The position numbers were made by a program, and so were the translations under genes. The notes beneath the pieces were generated by a model. The model searched no databases. It was not told the origin of the DNA and saw only the letters and a program-made list of their open reading frames with translations. From Kalmusia sp. IMI 367209 (taxonomy: Eukaryota; Ascomycota; Dothideomycetes; Pleosporales; Didymosphaeriaceae): a DNA stretch of 64,000 bases. This document shows positions 47,901 to 59,865 of this stretch, piece by piece; positions within the stretch are counted from its first letter, which is position 1, and every line of letters starts with the position of its first letter. The stretch is from the NCBI GenBank assembly GCA_027946365.1, contig JAPEUQ010000016.1, positions 868,001-932,000 on the forward strand. The letters run 5' to 3'.

Positions 47901-48123
47901 TCTTATTCGGCTCGATGACGTTGTCCACGTCATCGCCGAGATCGTTCAATATCTGAATTCAATCGTGAAGGGACTGTTCTGAGACTCTGAGGTCGTGAAG
48001 ATGATTGCGCATATTCTTGCCAACGGACTGCGCTGCCCTGAACAAATTGTAACCGGCCAAGCATACGTTAAGAAGCTCTTTCACAACCCCTGGGACGGCC
48101 AAACCTACACCGGCGACCTCCAT
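44962..48123 (-). pseudogene. Helo-like/NB-ARC/TPR NLR with in-frame stop near the start
   Basis: ATG 48123 starts MEVAGVGLAVPGVVKELLNV, the first helix of Helo-like domains, and runs 54 codons to TGA at 47961-47959, at a position where Trp would fit the helix. The same frame then continues, with a likely in-frame 57-bp intron (46559-46503) and one at 46175-46128, to the stop at 44962: about 1000 residues. The NB-ARC part has P-loop GMGGIGKT, CLVVDGVN, HIIVTSR and GYLPLAL. The C-terminus carries fungal TPRs (for example YDEKGESINAEKMYRESLEL). If the TGA is real, translation would have to restart downstream and would lose the effector-type first helix. Everything after the stop looks well preserved, so the lesion is recent or an assembly error. 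Confidence 0.75.
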
Positions 48124-49922
48124 TTTTTCTGACGGTAGCTCAAAGGCTCGTTAAGACATATCTGGGGGTATTACGGAAGATGCAAGGTTGGAGAGTGGGG
48201 ACTCCGCGTATATCTTGTGTACGTTGAGGCTGTGTGCTCGTTGAGGCTGTGCGCTACTTCAACAGGCTTCCATCGCCAAGGATGACCGGGGTCATCGAAG
48301 ATCTATTCGACGGTATGAGAGAGTTTGCTTTTGCTAATACTATACCAGAAATGTGGAATCCGCAAGCAAATACGAGGCGTCTTCAGGCCGTGTAGCCTTT
48401 TCTTTCGTTACCACCACAGAACACGAAACGATCACTGCGTCAATGCAAAGCGCAAGATTCTCAAAACGCACTAAGCTACGAGTGTCGACACGTCGGGTTA
48501 TATTTCTATCTTCTTTTCACCTTATAAGGGATCAATCGCAACAACTCTATTAGCTGAAAATATTGAATTCCCTCAGAGATTATCTTACAAGGGAAGTAAG
48601 TATTACAGGGATGCGAACCGATGTGTCTACACCCTGTAGCCAACGCATCGTGCTGAAGCTAGCCGCCGATTTGAAGATGGTACAGCCACTAGCGGATACG
48701 AACCTAGCCTTGCAGGTGTGAACATCCCTTCTTCCTTGTAATGGGCCTTCGATTCTTTCGAAGTTGGTAAAGTAGATAAAGATGATGACGCAATCTGCTC
48801 TAGCTGTGTGCTCGATTGGTGTAGACAAGGGTCGTTAAACGGACAACTTTTTTCATATACACAAACACTCTACACTTGAAAAGGATCAGAAACCGCATGA
48901 TTACCTTTCATATCTAGTACTTACTACGTTTGCGATTCTAGAATATTAGACTAATCGTGGATCGGCAAGACTTGCTGTTTACATCATTCGTCATTCCACT
49001 TCAATTATGCAAAGCCGATGCCAAATCTGGATAGTATGTTGGATGATCAAAGGAATTCATCGTAGTGAAAGGCACGGGCGCGCATGTTGATCTCAATATC
49101 TGCCGTCAGATCTGATGGTTCCCTCGGCGGTCTAGTGGAGTTCGACAGGAACTATGATCCCGAGGCTCACAAATTAGGATTAGTGTAACCGAATAGTGGT
49201 ATGTTTTGTGGACCGCGGAATACCTATGTTAACATCTTACTTCAGACAGCAGAGGAGGGAAGGTACAGGAGGGCGAGAAGTGAATAATTCTCACCTTTCA
49301 CGGAGGGTCTACGTGGACAATTCGCAGAAATCATCCAGAGGATCTACCTAGATGAACAAGACGATGTTATAGAATAAGAGAATAGAAAGGGACCTCCAAA
49401 TGAGTACCTTTTTCTCAAGGGGTTTGAAATGGGAGACTGTTGAGTCTAGATTGGATCTCAGTTGACAGTCAGTCAATGCCGGCTCGTGGCAATAAGGTTC
49501 AGCAGTTTACTATACCCATAGCGGAATGATACCGTGATTAACATACATTAACATGCTGCCTGGGAAGCTGTCGTACGCACTACTAAGCACCACTCCGTCA
49601 AGCATTCATTTCACTCCTTTATCTCATCGAATCACGAAGGGATTATTTGAATCTACTATTGTCATATCTCTTGTCGGATAATTCAATGCTATTGTAAGAG
49701 CACGTACGGTGCGTCTCTTGTAGTAACAGTCACGTTTGATCAAATTACATGTTTTCAAAAAAAAAAATTTCACTATGCACTGTATATCGCGTATGTACAT
49801 CGCATAATAAGTACCTGTTGTGCTATCTAAAGCACAAGGGCTGAAGCATGATGGCACAGGAGGTATGCGAGGTACAATATACTCCGAAACGAGAATCTAA
49901 GGTCCAGAGGACATATTCTCAA
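48124..49922. other. Gene-poor, A/T-rich stretch
   Basis: 1.8 kb with no open frame of interest. There is an A10 run near 49758. It may contain degraded repeat DNA, but no inverted or direct termini were found. Confidence 0.4.
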
Positions 49923-51568
49923 TCACTCCATAGACCCATATGACCCATGGATCATATACCGATCCCCCTCTCCCATCGCTGATGTCGCGTTGTAAAGACA
50001 CTCCAGGTCCCCTCTGTCCCAGAGAAATGCAGAGCCCCTCTCCTTGCAAATTTCATTAACTTTCTCCTTCGCATAGTGCAGTCTATCAATGGCTGCCCTC
50101 TGCCGATTCCCGTGCATGCCCTTCGCTGCTAAAAGTTTTCGGAGCGCATTCACTGCGTCGTACTCGAAGTTAAGCCCCATGTAGTCCGAGACACATCGGC
50201 GGTCTTTGGCCATGACCGGCCTCCTGTAACTTTCGCCCTCGCGCATTACTTGTACGGCTTCGGTCGTGCAGATCTGTCGCCTTTCTGCCCATTCGTCGAG
50301 TAATTTTGCGATGGGTGCGAACGGCGTCATGATTGAATCTTGATAGAGAGCTAAAGAGGATATCGTACTGGGCGCGAAGCTCCTTATTTCCATGCTTGCC
50401 TCCCGCGTTGCGAAGTTCAGACCAGCCTCTTGCTGCGTGGCGAGTCAAATCGCACCGGACTATGATGAGGAACGCCTCCGTGAGGGGATCGGAGTGAGGG
50501 CCGCAGTTGAGAATGTCGGCGGTTCGGAGGTTGCGGGTGTCGAAGACGCAGTCTAGCACCATCTCCCAGGGAAGGTCTAGAGGTACTAAGCTGTAACCTG
50601 CATAGGCAGGATTCCACTCCCCTAGTCGTGCGTCTGTACGCTTATGTTGGCGGCTTTTGAGATTGGAATGCGCCCTCCAGGCAGCCATGAATCGCTGTGC
50701 TACTTGTCGATTCCATGTTTTCTGCTCCTTGGTGAGCGGGGAAGCTGGGAGTTCTTCCTCAAAATGAGCTGCGGGGTCTTCATCAGTCGAGAAAGAAGTC
50801 TCCACATCTGAAGTCTTCGCCTCGCGGGAAGCTCCAGGCTTCCTCTCAGGCGGAGCCAAGATCTCTTCCTCGTTCCTGAGAAGCATGTTAGTAACTTGTA
50901 GATTCAAAAGAGAAGGCTTGATGTTGTACCTAAGACTCGGCATCTGAGCGGACACAGCGTTCCGTGCATCCATAGTGTACTCCGGCGAAGGATCAGCCCA
51001 GACGTTCATGTTGCTGCCCATGTTTGGAGCAAGAGTATCATGATCACTAGTGACAGGAGTATCATAGTAAGCAGATGATAGAAACCGATCCGCATCTTGT
51101 AGGTAACTTCCTCGAGTACTCGCGTAGTCAGAGAAGCCAGCCGCCTGGAAATCGGATTTCGGCTCGGGGAAGTCGAAAAGGACGAAGTCGTCGAAATTCG
51201 GAGCAGGGGTAGCACGTCCAGTATAGTATCCCGGGTTCGGCAACTCTGGTGGTACCGAAGCACCATGGTTGAAAAGTTGAGGTGATGTACTCATTGGCCT
51301 AGGGGGGAAGGATGCGTTACCAAGGGCGCTCTGTTGGAGCATCGAATTCGGAACTGATGGGATACTCCGCATGGCTAGGCATCCTTCTGGACGAAGGTGC
51401 TAGATATGGCGAGTATGCAACCATGCGCGAGGATCGCTGTAAGCGCAGATCCTCGCTGTAATGTCGGCTACCTATGCTGAGGGTTTGCTGCGTCGAAGGC
51501 AGCGCCGTCTCGTCGGCGTCCAGATCGAGCTCGATATTGCTCACACGCCAGTCGCCTTGAGTCGCCAT
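49923..51568 (-). CDS. Hypothetical protein, gene model uncertain
   Basis: Three overlapping frames appear coding in succession. The first starts MATQGDWRVSNIELDLDADE (51568). The second, from about 51372, is Pro/Ser-rich with FDDFVLFDFPEPKSDF, then a conserved-looking helical part (WNRQVAQRFMAAWRAH, LPWEMVLDCVFDTRNLRTAD). The third, from about 50345 to 49923, contains FAPIAKLLDEWAERRQICTT and ends HGSYGSME. The first join could be an intron. For the second, near 50340, no intron of normal length with GT-AG ends was found, so a frameshift is likely. No domain was recognised. The gene could be damaged. Confidence 0.5.
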
Positions 51569-52318
51569 GTTGTCGTGTGCCGTTATGATATGCCTATTTT
51601 GTCGGGTGATGTTTGATGCGGGCGTAGATATTGAATGAAGTATAGTCGAAGGAATGTTGTTATGTTCGATATGGAGATGGCCTTTTTTCTAAGCGTGGGA
51701 AGACATTTTTTGGTGTTGCGTTGTCCATGTAGTGAGACTGAGACAAGGTAGGGTGTTTGGTCTAGGGTTGGGCGGACGGAAACTTCAAGTGAGACAAGGG
51801 ATTTCGACATCATCAGGTTTGTATGGTGCATCGATTAGAAGGGGCAGCGACATATTGAGCGAGAAATAGGATGTATTGTTGCTGGATGATGCTGGATATA
51901 AACATATAGGGAAATCTAGAGTGGAATGGTCAATGCACTACCCAGGAGTAACTCTAAAGCAAATGAGGTACCAACGAGGATCTTTGCTCGTAGAGTCCCA
52001 TACGTACTCCATTTTGTCTAGAACCTATCTAGATTTCTTTGGCTTCCTATCTCTACCAACTACCATGTCTGACCCATGCCATACTGAACAAATATAGAGG
52101 AACACCGTATTCAGGCCAGTAGTTCAAACGGCTTTATGGTGAGCCTTGAAAGTGTTGAAGCTGCGTGGAAGACCGAAATACCCTTCTAGTCTTGTTATAT
52201 GTTAGCTTTTGGGTTTTCCGAAGCTTACGAGACAGGCACAGATGGCGAGACAACTTTTCCATCAGCTGACCAGCTGAACGATCGGCAAATAATTCATACA
52301 AGGGTGCTACAAATACAA
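51569..52318. other. Intergenic, nothing recognised
   Basis: About 750 bp between two minus-strand accessory genes. No gene or repeat is seen. Confidence 0.4.
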
Positions 52319-55205
52319 TCATTCTGTTGCATTCAGAATCGAATACCCAACCCAGATCCCTTCTCCAAATGCGCACTGTTCGCGCGGCTTCTCAAAAAAT
52401 TTGATGTGAGAAACGTGTCCAGGCGGGGCGAGTCCTGCTAAATTAGTCTGCTGGAACAATATATAAGTCGCAATGTAACTCACCGTAAAAGTGCGACTTA
52501 GAGTGTAAACCGCATCAGCAGAAATGTACCATGACGACAAGAGACTTGCCAATCGACTTGGCGTATCAGGCACTGGTTGAGCAAGCGCCTTGATCCAATC
52601 GCACACTTCCTGTCGAAACTGAGCTCCTGTCATCATCAACTCGGTCTCGGCACTTGGTTCGCGGTACGAGAACCAATAGTCCTTACGGTTATCCTGCTGG
52701 TTTTTGATGGTCCCTGGGCCTGGGGCTTTCGCTCTACGCATGGTGCTATATACCTCTTGTCGGTGAAGTGTCCAGATAAGTTTCGATACGATGGAGAATC
52801 TCGTCAAATCATCTTGCTGATCGTCCATAATGTAGAGGCAGTATTTTCGGCGCGCTAGATCTGGGAGATGCTTCGTATTCGGGACGTTGGAATAGACGAG
52901 GATTTTGTCGAGGCTCTTTTTGGTGTGAAGAGAGACGATCACCGGGCTCCCAGTCTCTCCAAAGCGCTCTCCCTTCGGCGTCAATGCGTGATGAAGCGCG
53001 AAGGAAAGGCTCCGAAGGTTGTCGGTTCCCGATACGATGATTCTCGAACACCATATGGACTTCTCTTTGCATTACAATTCCTGGGCTTTTTGCATCTTTG
53101 TCTTGCTTGAACATTATAGAAGCTTCCTCGACCTCTTGTTCAACATTGTTATCATCCCATGTAATAAAGGTGCGCAATTCTCCAAAAGCTACCATGTACG
53201 TACGTCGACAGAGTGCGGACACGAGGTCATGCCGAACGCTGTTTCGGCGAATATTCCCAAGTGCGGCGAGGAGCTTTTCCTTGCTACACACTGGGGGCGA
53301 GAATTGTGTTCGTGATATCTTTCTTTTGTACGCAGCGTGATCGATGAGGGATTCAAGTGCGTCTTCAGCCACCGCCAGATACGTGACCTCCCGAACTATC
53401 TCCCAGATTGCGCTGATATAATATGATACCTGGAACTGTACATAGACGGTCGATGATGTGGCGGGGCGAATGGATCTGACACGTGAGTTGCCAGTCCAAA
53501 GCTCTTCGACTGCAACGAGGACATCATCTCCTCCAAGTGCAACGCATCGACGACTGAGCATGGCGATGACCTGTCTCGCAAATCGCCTCACTTGTTTTGA
53601 ACTCTCGAAACCTCGAAGAAGCGTTTCGAAATTGTCGCGAGTTATCACAAGGCCTCTCAGACGAGAGTCAATACGCCTAGCATCTTTCACTAGACCGTGC
53701 GTAGTTGAAAATCGATCGAAGGGGTCGAAAACAGTTTCGTGAGCATCATCTGGAGGCTGCTCCGGGGTTAAGATAAGGTCTTCGGACTCTTCTCCATCGC
53801 TCACTTGCCCTCCTAGCCAATTTACGACCTCCCCATTCATAGATTGAATGTCTGGGTCGACAGTAGCTCGGGCGCTGAAGTCTGCGGAAGCGAGTGACCT
53901 CATTTGCCGCAAAATGTTTGATCGGAAAGTATCTCGGGCCCAGTCCACAATATAGTCAACGATGAGCAATAATTGTAGGGTCTCATCGAGTCCAGTAATA
54001 CTTCCACCCCAAAGATAGTTGATCATCTTGAAAATTTAGTGTTGAACAACCCGTTTGATATGCTAGTACTTACATATTTCGGTCGCCCCTCTTCTGACTC
54101 CACATGACCTGCGTATACTCGCCAATCTTCCCCACGATACGCCATGAACCACACCAAAGGGCCGCCCGGGGTTTCCACCCTGTTACCAGGTACCTGTAGA
54201 AGGCCTCGCTGCAGCTGTAAAGCTTGTTTGACGGGAAAACAGGTTTGGATCTCTATTTGTTCGAAACTTGCGGCACCTTTCTCACTTTTGGCTTCAAGGA
54301 TGAGAAATGGAAAAAGCAACGGCGAGCCTCCGTCATCACGCTGCAAGGAAGTCTCAATGAAATCCTGTACTAGCTTTCCACTCCGGCCAGGTCGGTCATC
54401 GTGTGAATATGGAGATTGCAGATAGGCATCAAAGTTTTTCGTTAGGCGTAGCCCATGTATTCTATCGGGTCTCTTTTTGGGGTCGAAGGTCGATGCATTG
54501 GGTGCGTGACAAGTGTTATCCATTCGAGAAGAAAATAATCTGCTTATTCCTGAATCCCAACGATGAACTGTTTCCTGGTTAGTGACCTGTTGGTCTGGCG
54601 TAGATTGAGGCTAGGCTTACTTATCATCCATACGCTGCCAGGGTGTGCAGGTGCAAGCTACTCTGTTCTGCTGACGATCCCTCAAGGAAGTGGTCTGACT
54701 ACTACTGCCGGCCATTTCAACCTCTATCTCAGATCTCCATAACCTTTTTCGACATCGTTTACTAGGACATTTAGCTGAGTATACTATCATACGTGGGCAA
54801 TACTTACCATGCAACCTCGATGTCGAATCGTTCAAAGAGCTTCGATTCGATTTCCATTCTCCAGCCCGTTTCGTTGCGTTTCTCGTCCCGGCATTTTGCG
54901 GCCAATTCCGTGAGCCGCAAAGCCTTGGCTTTGTTGTCATACTGCCACGGCTTATGCGGAGAGTCATTATTTGTTGGCAGGACATATTCCAAGTAAGTTT
55001 TGCGGCCTAGGCGCTGGATGTTGTCAAAGTGGCTTTTGAGTTGCGGATGCACATTGGCGATCTCCTTGTTGTACTTCCTAGACGATATTTCTATACCTTC
55101 ACGTTTCGCTTCTCTCTTGAGATTCCTGTATTCATCGTCTTTACTTTTCCGTATTGGTCGTGTCGGAAGTCGAGGTTGCTCGGGGCGTATACGTTGATTC
55201 ATTTG
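52319..55205 (-). pseudogene. Large unknown fungal protein with LILEAKS nuclease-like motif, frame shifted
   Basis: Exons read as about 55205-54807, 54761-54621, 54542-54074 and from 54026 on; start MNQRIRPEQ (an in-frame Met at 55238 is possible). The first intron rejoins a CKRC...CTC pattern that may bind zinc. The third exon has FPFLILEAKSEKGAASFEQI, an E-x-K signature after a hydrophobic strand as in PD-(D/E)xK nuclease folds, then QALQLQRGLLQ and PLVWFMAYRGEDWRV. The fourth has LQLLLIVDYIVDWARDTF. Near 53045 the coding frame changes by one base to a block containing IIVSGTDNLRSLSFALHH and continues to 52319; no intron explains it. The family recurs in ascomycetes without a known function; the nuclease idea is inference. 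Confidence 0.5.
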
Positions 55206-56107
55206 GTAGGTAGAGGAGGAGCGCCTTCGTAAGCGCATCCCCAGATTGACGACGAGCTGTGAAATATAGCACCCTTCTGCCGATAAAGTGGCGGTGCGAA
55301 TTTTCGATATAGAGGGGATTCTGCCAAGGGGTGTGCCATTGGTCCGTTGTAGGGTGCTAAACGAATGATGTCGCAGAATGCAATCCCAACCGCCTCAGCC
55401 CCCAAACTACGCCGCATTTTTGAGTGAAGACGTCTAAGAGAATTACTGTTTTGTGTCGAGTACGCTATGCGTTCGAAGCAGATGGCTGAGCACACTCATT
55501 CTTAACCTTGTCAAACGGAGCCCAGGCCAGAGACACCACCAAGAGTAGTAGCTGCGTGACCGGCACTGCCTCATGCTTGACAAGCTTTTTTCGCAGTAGA
55601 GCCTCGCGTCGGAGCCGGAAATCCTCGTTGGCACAGATGTAGCCTGTGAGCTGTTGAAGCCTGCAAAACCAGCGCAATGGATCACGAATGAATCACGAAT
55701 GGAACACAGCGTGTCGAGATTGTCCTACGGCAGGCGTTTGTCGCGACTGCCTAGGGCAGGTACTAGCATCTGTGCCGCTTTCCTTTTGCATTTCGATTTT
55801 ACACCTACGATCACTTTGATTCATGCCCCACCTTGACTGCTCCGAATATCTACTCGAGCGTCTAAGTTCGTCCTCCAAATACTTTTCACCTACCTACTCG
55901 GACGGTGTTATCTTCAGGCGAAGATTAGAAGCGATGGCGCAGCAAATCAGACCAGCACATCGCACCGTCGGCTTTCGCCTACTCTAAAGTAGCATACATC
56001 CGGTATACCCTAAGGCAGTCTTCGAAGAGATTCACTAAACTGTGCAGCACAAAGGCACACAGGAATCCCATCCAAAAGACCATGCTTGAATCTAGGTCAC
56101 ATCGCAA
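55206..56107. other. Intergenic, nothing recognised
   Basis: About 900 bp between the large unknown gene and the dioxygenase gene. Chance frames only. Confidence 0.4.
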
Positions 56108-57018
56108 CTACAGCACCCCCTGCTCACCCTCCCCATCCCAATAGTAGCTCCACATCTTCAACCCGCTAAAGTCATCCGCATAACTCTTGACCTTTCCCCG
56201 CTCCCCGCCCCGCGCACACAATCAACGGCAAGAAATGCTCCGCCCCGCCCTTGGATGCATCTCATACGCACCAGGCCACTTCCGCCAGCTCTTGAACTTT
56301 TCGTGCTGCTCGTTCGCATCCTCGGTCGCGACGGCGTCTCCCACGCTGCGACTCCAGTCCTCGTTGAGTGCTTTGAACGCGGGCGTGCGCGTAGCGCCCG
56401 AGAACATAGCGCGCAGGTTGTGCAGGGAGGCGAAGCCCGAGCCAACGATGGCAATATTTTGCGCGCGGAGAGGTGCGAGGGCGCGCCCGATGGCGTGGTG
56501 GACTGTTGGGTTCTCAGACGAGAGAACGGAAAGTTGGACAATGGGAATGGTAGCTTGGGGGTGGATGAGTGTCATTGGGACGAAGACGCCGTGGTCCCAG
56601 CCTGTGCCATGTTAGCTGGATTCTGTATAGATGGTTATGTGTATATATCCTCGATATACATACCTCTCTTTGCATCTTTTTTACTTTGTAGCCCTGCCTC
56701 TTCTAGAGCCCTCCTGACTTTCTCTGCAACCTCGGGACTCCCTGGCGCATCGTACCGCAGGCGATATGCCTCGGCTGGGAAACCAGAGTAGTCATAGTAC
56801 AAGTCGTGTTTCTCTCCGCTGCTGATGGTGACGGTATCCGTACTCCAATGCGCGGTCACAAGAACAATAGCTTTCGGTTGTTCGGGTGTACCTAGCTTCA
56901 GTATCTGCGGGACACGGGTCTTCATCGAGTGCGTGAGGGCTGCTTGTGAGGGGTCGCCTAGGATGGGCATCGGTCCGCCGCCGTGCGAGATTGAGATTAC
57001 GGGCGCAAGGCGCGTCAT
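56108..57018 (-). CDS. DODA-type extradiol ring-cleavage dioxygenase, frame disturbed near 3' end
   Basis: Starts MTRLAPVISISHGGGPMPIL (an in-frame ATG at 57177 would add a 53-residue leader). The first exon (to 56664) has the metal-binding SHGGGP histidine, VLVTAHWSTD and YYDYSGFPAEAYRLRYDAPG. After a GTATGT...CAG intron (to 56602) the second has GWDHGVFVPMTLIHP, QLSVLSS and IVGSGFASLHNL. These are LigB/4,5-DOPA-dioxygenase family signatures. After YEMHP near 56262 the conserved AEHFLPLIVCAG continues one frame over, and the tail (DDFSGLKMWSYYWDG, stop at 56110-56108) another frame over. Both shifts lie in runs of G, so sequence errors are as likely as decay. The substrate is unknown. Confidence 0.8.
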
Positions 57019-57177
57019 GTTTGCTGCTATGCTCGTTGAATAAAATGACAGTGGGAATTGCTGGATGCCTCGTAGGGGATTGAGCGTGAGATTTTTCAGC
57101 GAGAACTCAGCAACAGCTGGAGAGGACTGGTGCAAGATGCTTGTTAATAAGATGATAGAATAGCGGGGTATTTTCAT

Positions 57178-57789
57178 GATCCGTCGAAGAGCGCAATGTT
57201 CGAGGATATAGCCATCTTGAGCATATAGACTTTTGAAAGCTTTGGAAGCTTCGGGAGATGTGGTGGAGCGATGAGAGTGTTTGTTTGTAAGAGCGCGGAA
57301 TTGGGGCCGTCATGAGGATGTCGGCTTCGGCATGGGGAAAGTCCCGATGACAGAGACTTGTACCTTGTCGCGTAAGCAATACACAATCGTGCAGACTTTA
57401 TATACAGCTCGGTATGCGTTCTATTTGTATAATGTATGCTGGTGAACCTAGCGCTAGTGCTTGATCGGCTTCTGCGAGATGACATGTCATCTAATAAACA
57501 TTCGCTTTGCATTTTTGACTATGTACTGAGCGTTTTAGCCCAGAATACCGCGCTGCGAGGAGAAATGCATATAATCATAACATATGTTTAACAAAGAATA
57601 AAATGAAGTAATTGACAAGGACCCAGGCCCCGGATATCATTCCCACCTAGCCAACGCCAATGCACTTGTACGCCGTAGAAATCAGCGACGACAACAATCT
57701 GATGGACATGGTATCTTTTCCAACCCGCGAATCGGTTACATACAAGAATGAAATTTCCAGCGAAAGCTCGATATCATGTGAGTGATATG
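57178..57789. other. Intergenic between dioxygenase and Zn2Cys6 regulator
   Basis: About 600 bp. No gene recognised; A/T-rich near 57550-57610. Confidence 0.45.
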
Positions 57790-59865
57790 TTACGCAACCA
57801 TAGCTTGGTATTCTGGCGGCTTGCTTGTCTCAGGCGGTCCGCCTAATCGCGAGTTCGCGTGGGCAAGGCTCGACTTGGCGGCTTCTTGGAGCTGTGCTTC
57901 TACGCCTCTGTTGGGCTCCCGGTCGTGCGGCGGCGGCGAGTTGCGCGTCGACGGTGTGCGATGTTCGGTATGCATATGCTGTTGGTGTGCAGAAGAAGGG
58001 CCATGAGAGGGTGTTGCTCCACCACGCTGCGGACTCAACATGCCCGCTGGGCTGTCGGAGTTTGCCCGCTCAACATGCATGCCGTTTCCATTTGAAGGCC
58101 CGACTTCTCCTTCATCGCTCTCGCTGTGCATGCCGCTCATCAACCCCGTCGAGGGAGGGTGCGAGTAGGGCCCGCCGTGGAGTTCAATCGACCTGACTTC
58201 TCGCCAGGAGCACTTAGCGTGCTTTTTCGTACATCCCATACAGGCGGTCAAATTCTTGAGACAATCCATGTGTAGTCTGCGACAGCGATCGCAGGGAGGG
58301 AGAATGCGCTCCCCTTTCGCGAGACTCTCCATGCGGTGGACCATTTCTGCTTTATACGGCCCGCCATCATCTTTGTCTTGGGGTTGTTGTGCGCGCTGGC
58401 TGGCTGCAGGTAGAAGACTGGATGGCGTGTTTGGAATAGGTACTGGTGAGTTCATGACATGATGAAGTTCCGAATCGGACATGTGAGGTGGTCGTTGTTG
58501 AACGAGGTTGGAAGACCCCAGGTCCGCGGGCTTTGGAGGCTTGGAAGTATGTGGCACCGGCGGGGCAGAATGAGAAAGACTATGGGACCCTATTGATGGT
58601 CGTCTAACATCCTATGAACGCATTGTGAGCCAAAGCTGTGACGTGAGTGTTGCACATCATGGATCAACTTACCGACTTTAGGTGATCAATCTCCACCGGA
58701 CCATTAGCAGACTGCGATGGTGTCCGTCGCTCGTTCGTAGTGTGGAACTTGGACATTAACTCATGCCGTGTGGAAGTCGATGCGCCGTTTTCGGCGTGGT
58801 GGCGGGAGTTGACTGCGACAAATCCACCAGGGGAAGATTGAGTAGATGGGTTGACGCTCTGAGATGCGCCGTTCATTAGCGCGACATTGGAGGGGCTGGA
58901 GGGGCGGATGGGCGGAGCGGGACTGGCGGTGGCTCTGCGGTCAAGGATAGCCTGCTTGCGGCCCTTGAGCCTGTGATTAAGTTGCCTCGTGCGGGCTGCG
59001 ACTGTTTCAGGTCAGCAATCCGCTCAATGTGTCAAACGGATAGGTCGGCACCCATGAATAGCGGAACGGACCCGCATAGCTCATGTCTTTGCACTCATAG
59101 TGGAAGAGAGACGGGAAGAAGGGCAAAGAGGGAACTCCGCCCGCTAGCTTTTTGTTTCCCACCCACAGCAAACGCTAAGAAAGCAGGAGCGTAAATCTTA
59201 CCTTGGTCTGCCAATTGGCAAATCTGGCCCAGGTTGCGCTCCAAGATCTCCAGTGTACCCAGTTCCTTCTCTTCGTCTTCAATGATGGGTTGAGGCGGGA
59301 TCATTTTCTGCGGAATGCCCGAAGAGATGAGCACAAAGTCCTCTTCTGATATCTGAACCCTGCACTGCTTGGTGTAGAATTGACAGACTCTTATGCCCTC
59401 GCTCATCTGTCCCAGCTGGAATTGTTCGGGCTTGTTGCGCGCAAACTCGACCACGTCCAGCCAGGTCACTGTTGTCCCGTCTTTCCCATGGCTCTTCAAA
59501 ACTCGCGGTGGGCCGTCAAACAAGCGCTCGAACCGCTTGATCAAGATGGGGCCGAGCGGACGAGCACCCAGATTGCATGCCATGCTCTCGTGACGGTCGA
59601 TGACGCCCTGGTAGTCGCTGAGCAGCGACAAGATGTTCGGGAGGGTGTCATCGTTGGTAAGAAGCGGCAGGTCGTCTTCGCAATGGCGAGCGAGATAGTT
59701 GATCTGTAAATGGTTGCTCGTCTTGGCGGCCTTTGGGAGCGGCGCGGCGGCGGGATGCATGTGGTCGTGCGAAGGGCTGCGCTTGCGCTTTAGGTCGCCC
59801 GAAAGCGACTGGCCATGGGAATGATGGTGCATTGCGCCCGGCGTTGGGGTGTCGGTCGTAGCCAT
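57790..59865 (-). CDS. Zn2Cys6-type transcriptional regulator
   Basis: Three exons (59865-59202, 59001-58673, 58611-57790) give 604 residues. The conserved N-terminal half (HLQINYLARHCEDDLPLLTN, KRFERLFDGPPRVLKSHGKD, VCQFYTKQCRVQISEEDFVL) is unlike standard regulators of the class and is followed by a Ser-rich linker. A late zinc cluster, CDRCRRLHMDCLKNLTACMG through HAKC, has C-x2-C-x6-C-x6-C-x2-C-x6-C spacing. The C-terminus is His/Pro/Ser-rich. Start MATTDTPTPG was chosen because the upstream extension is Ser/Cys/Pro-rich and not domain-like. The gene is head-to-head with LSM7, sharing a 960-bp G/C-rich promoter. The regulated process is unknown. Confidence 0.85.

Noticed and set aside
59380..59709. 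109-codon plus-strand open frame
   Set aside because: Antisense shadow of the Zn2Cys6 regulator's first exon.
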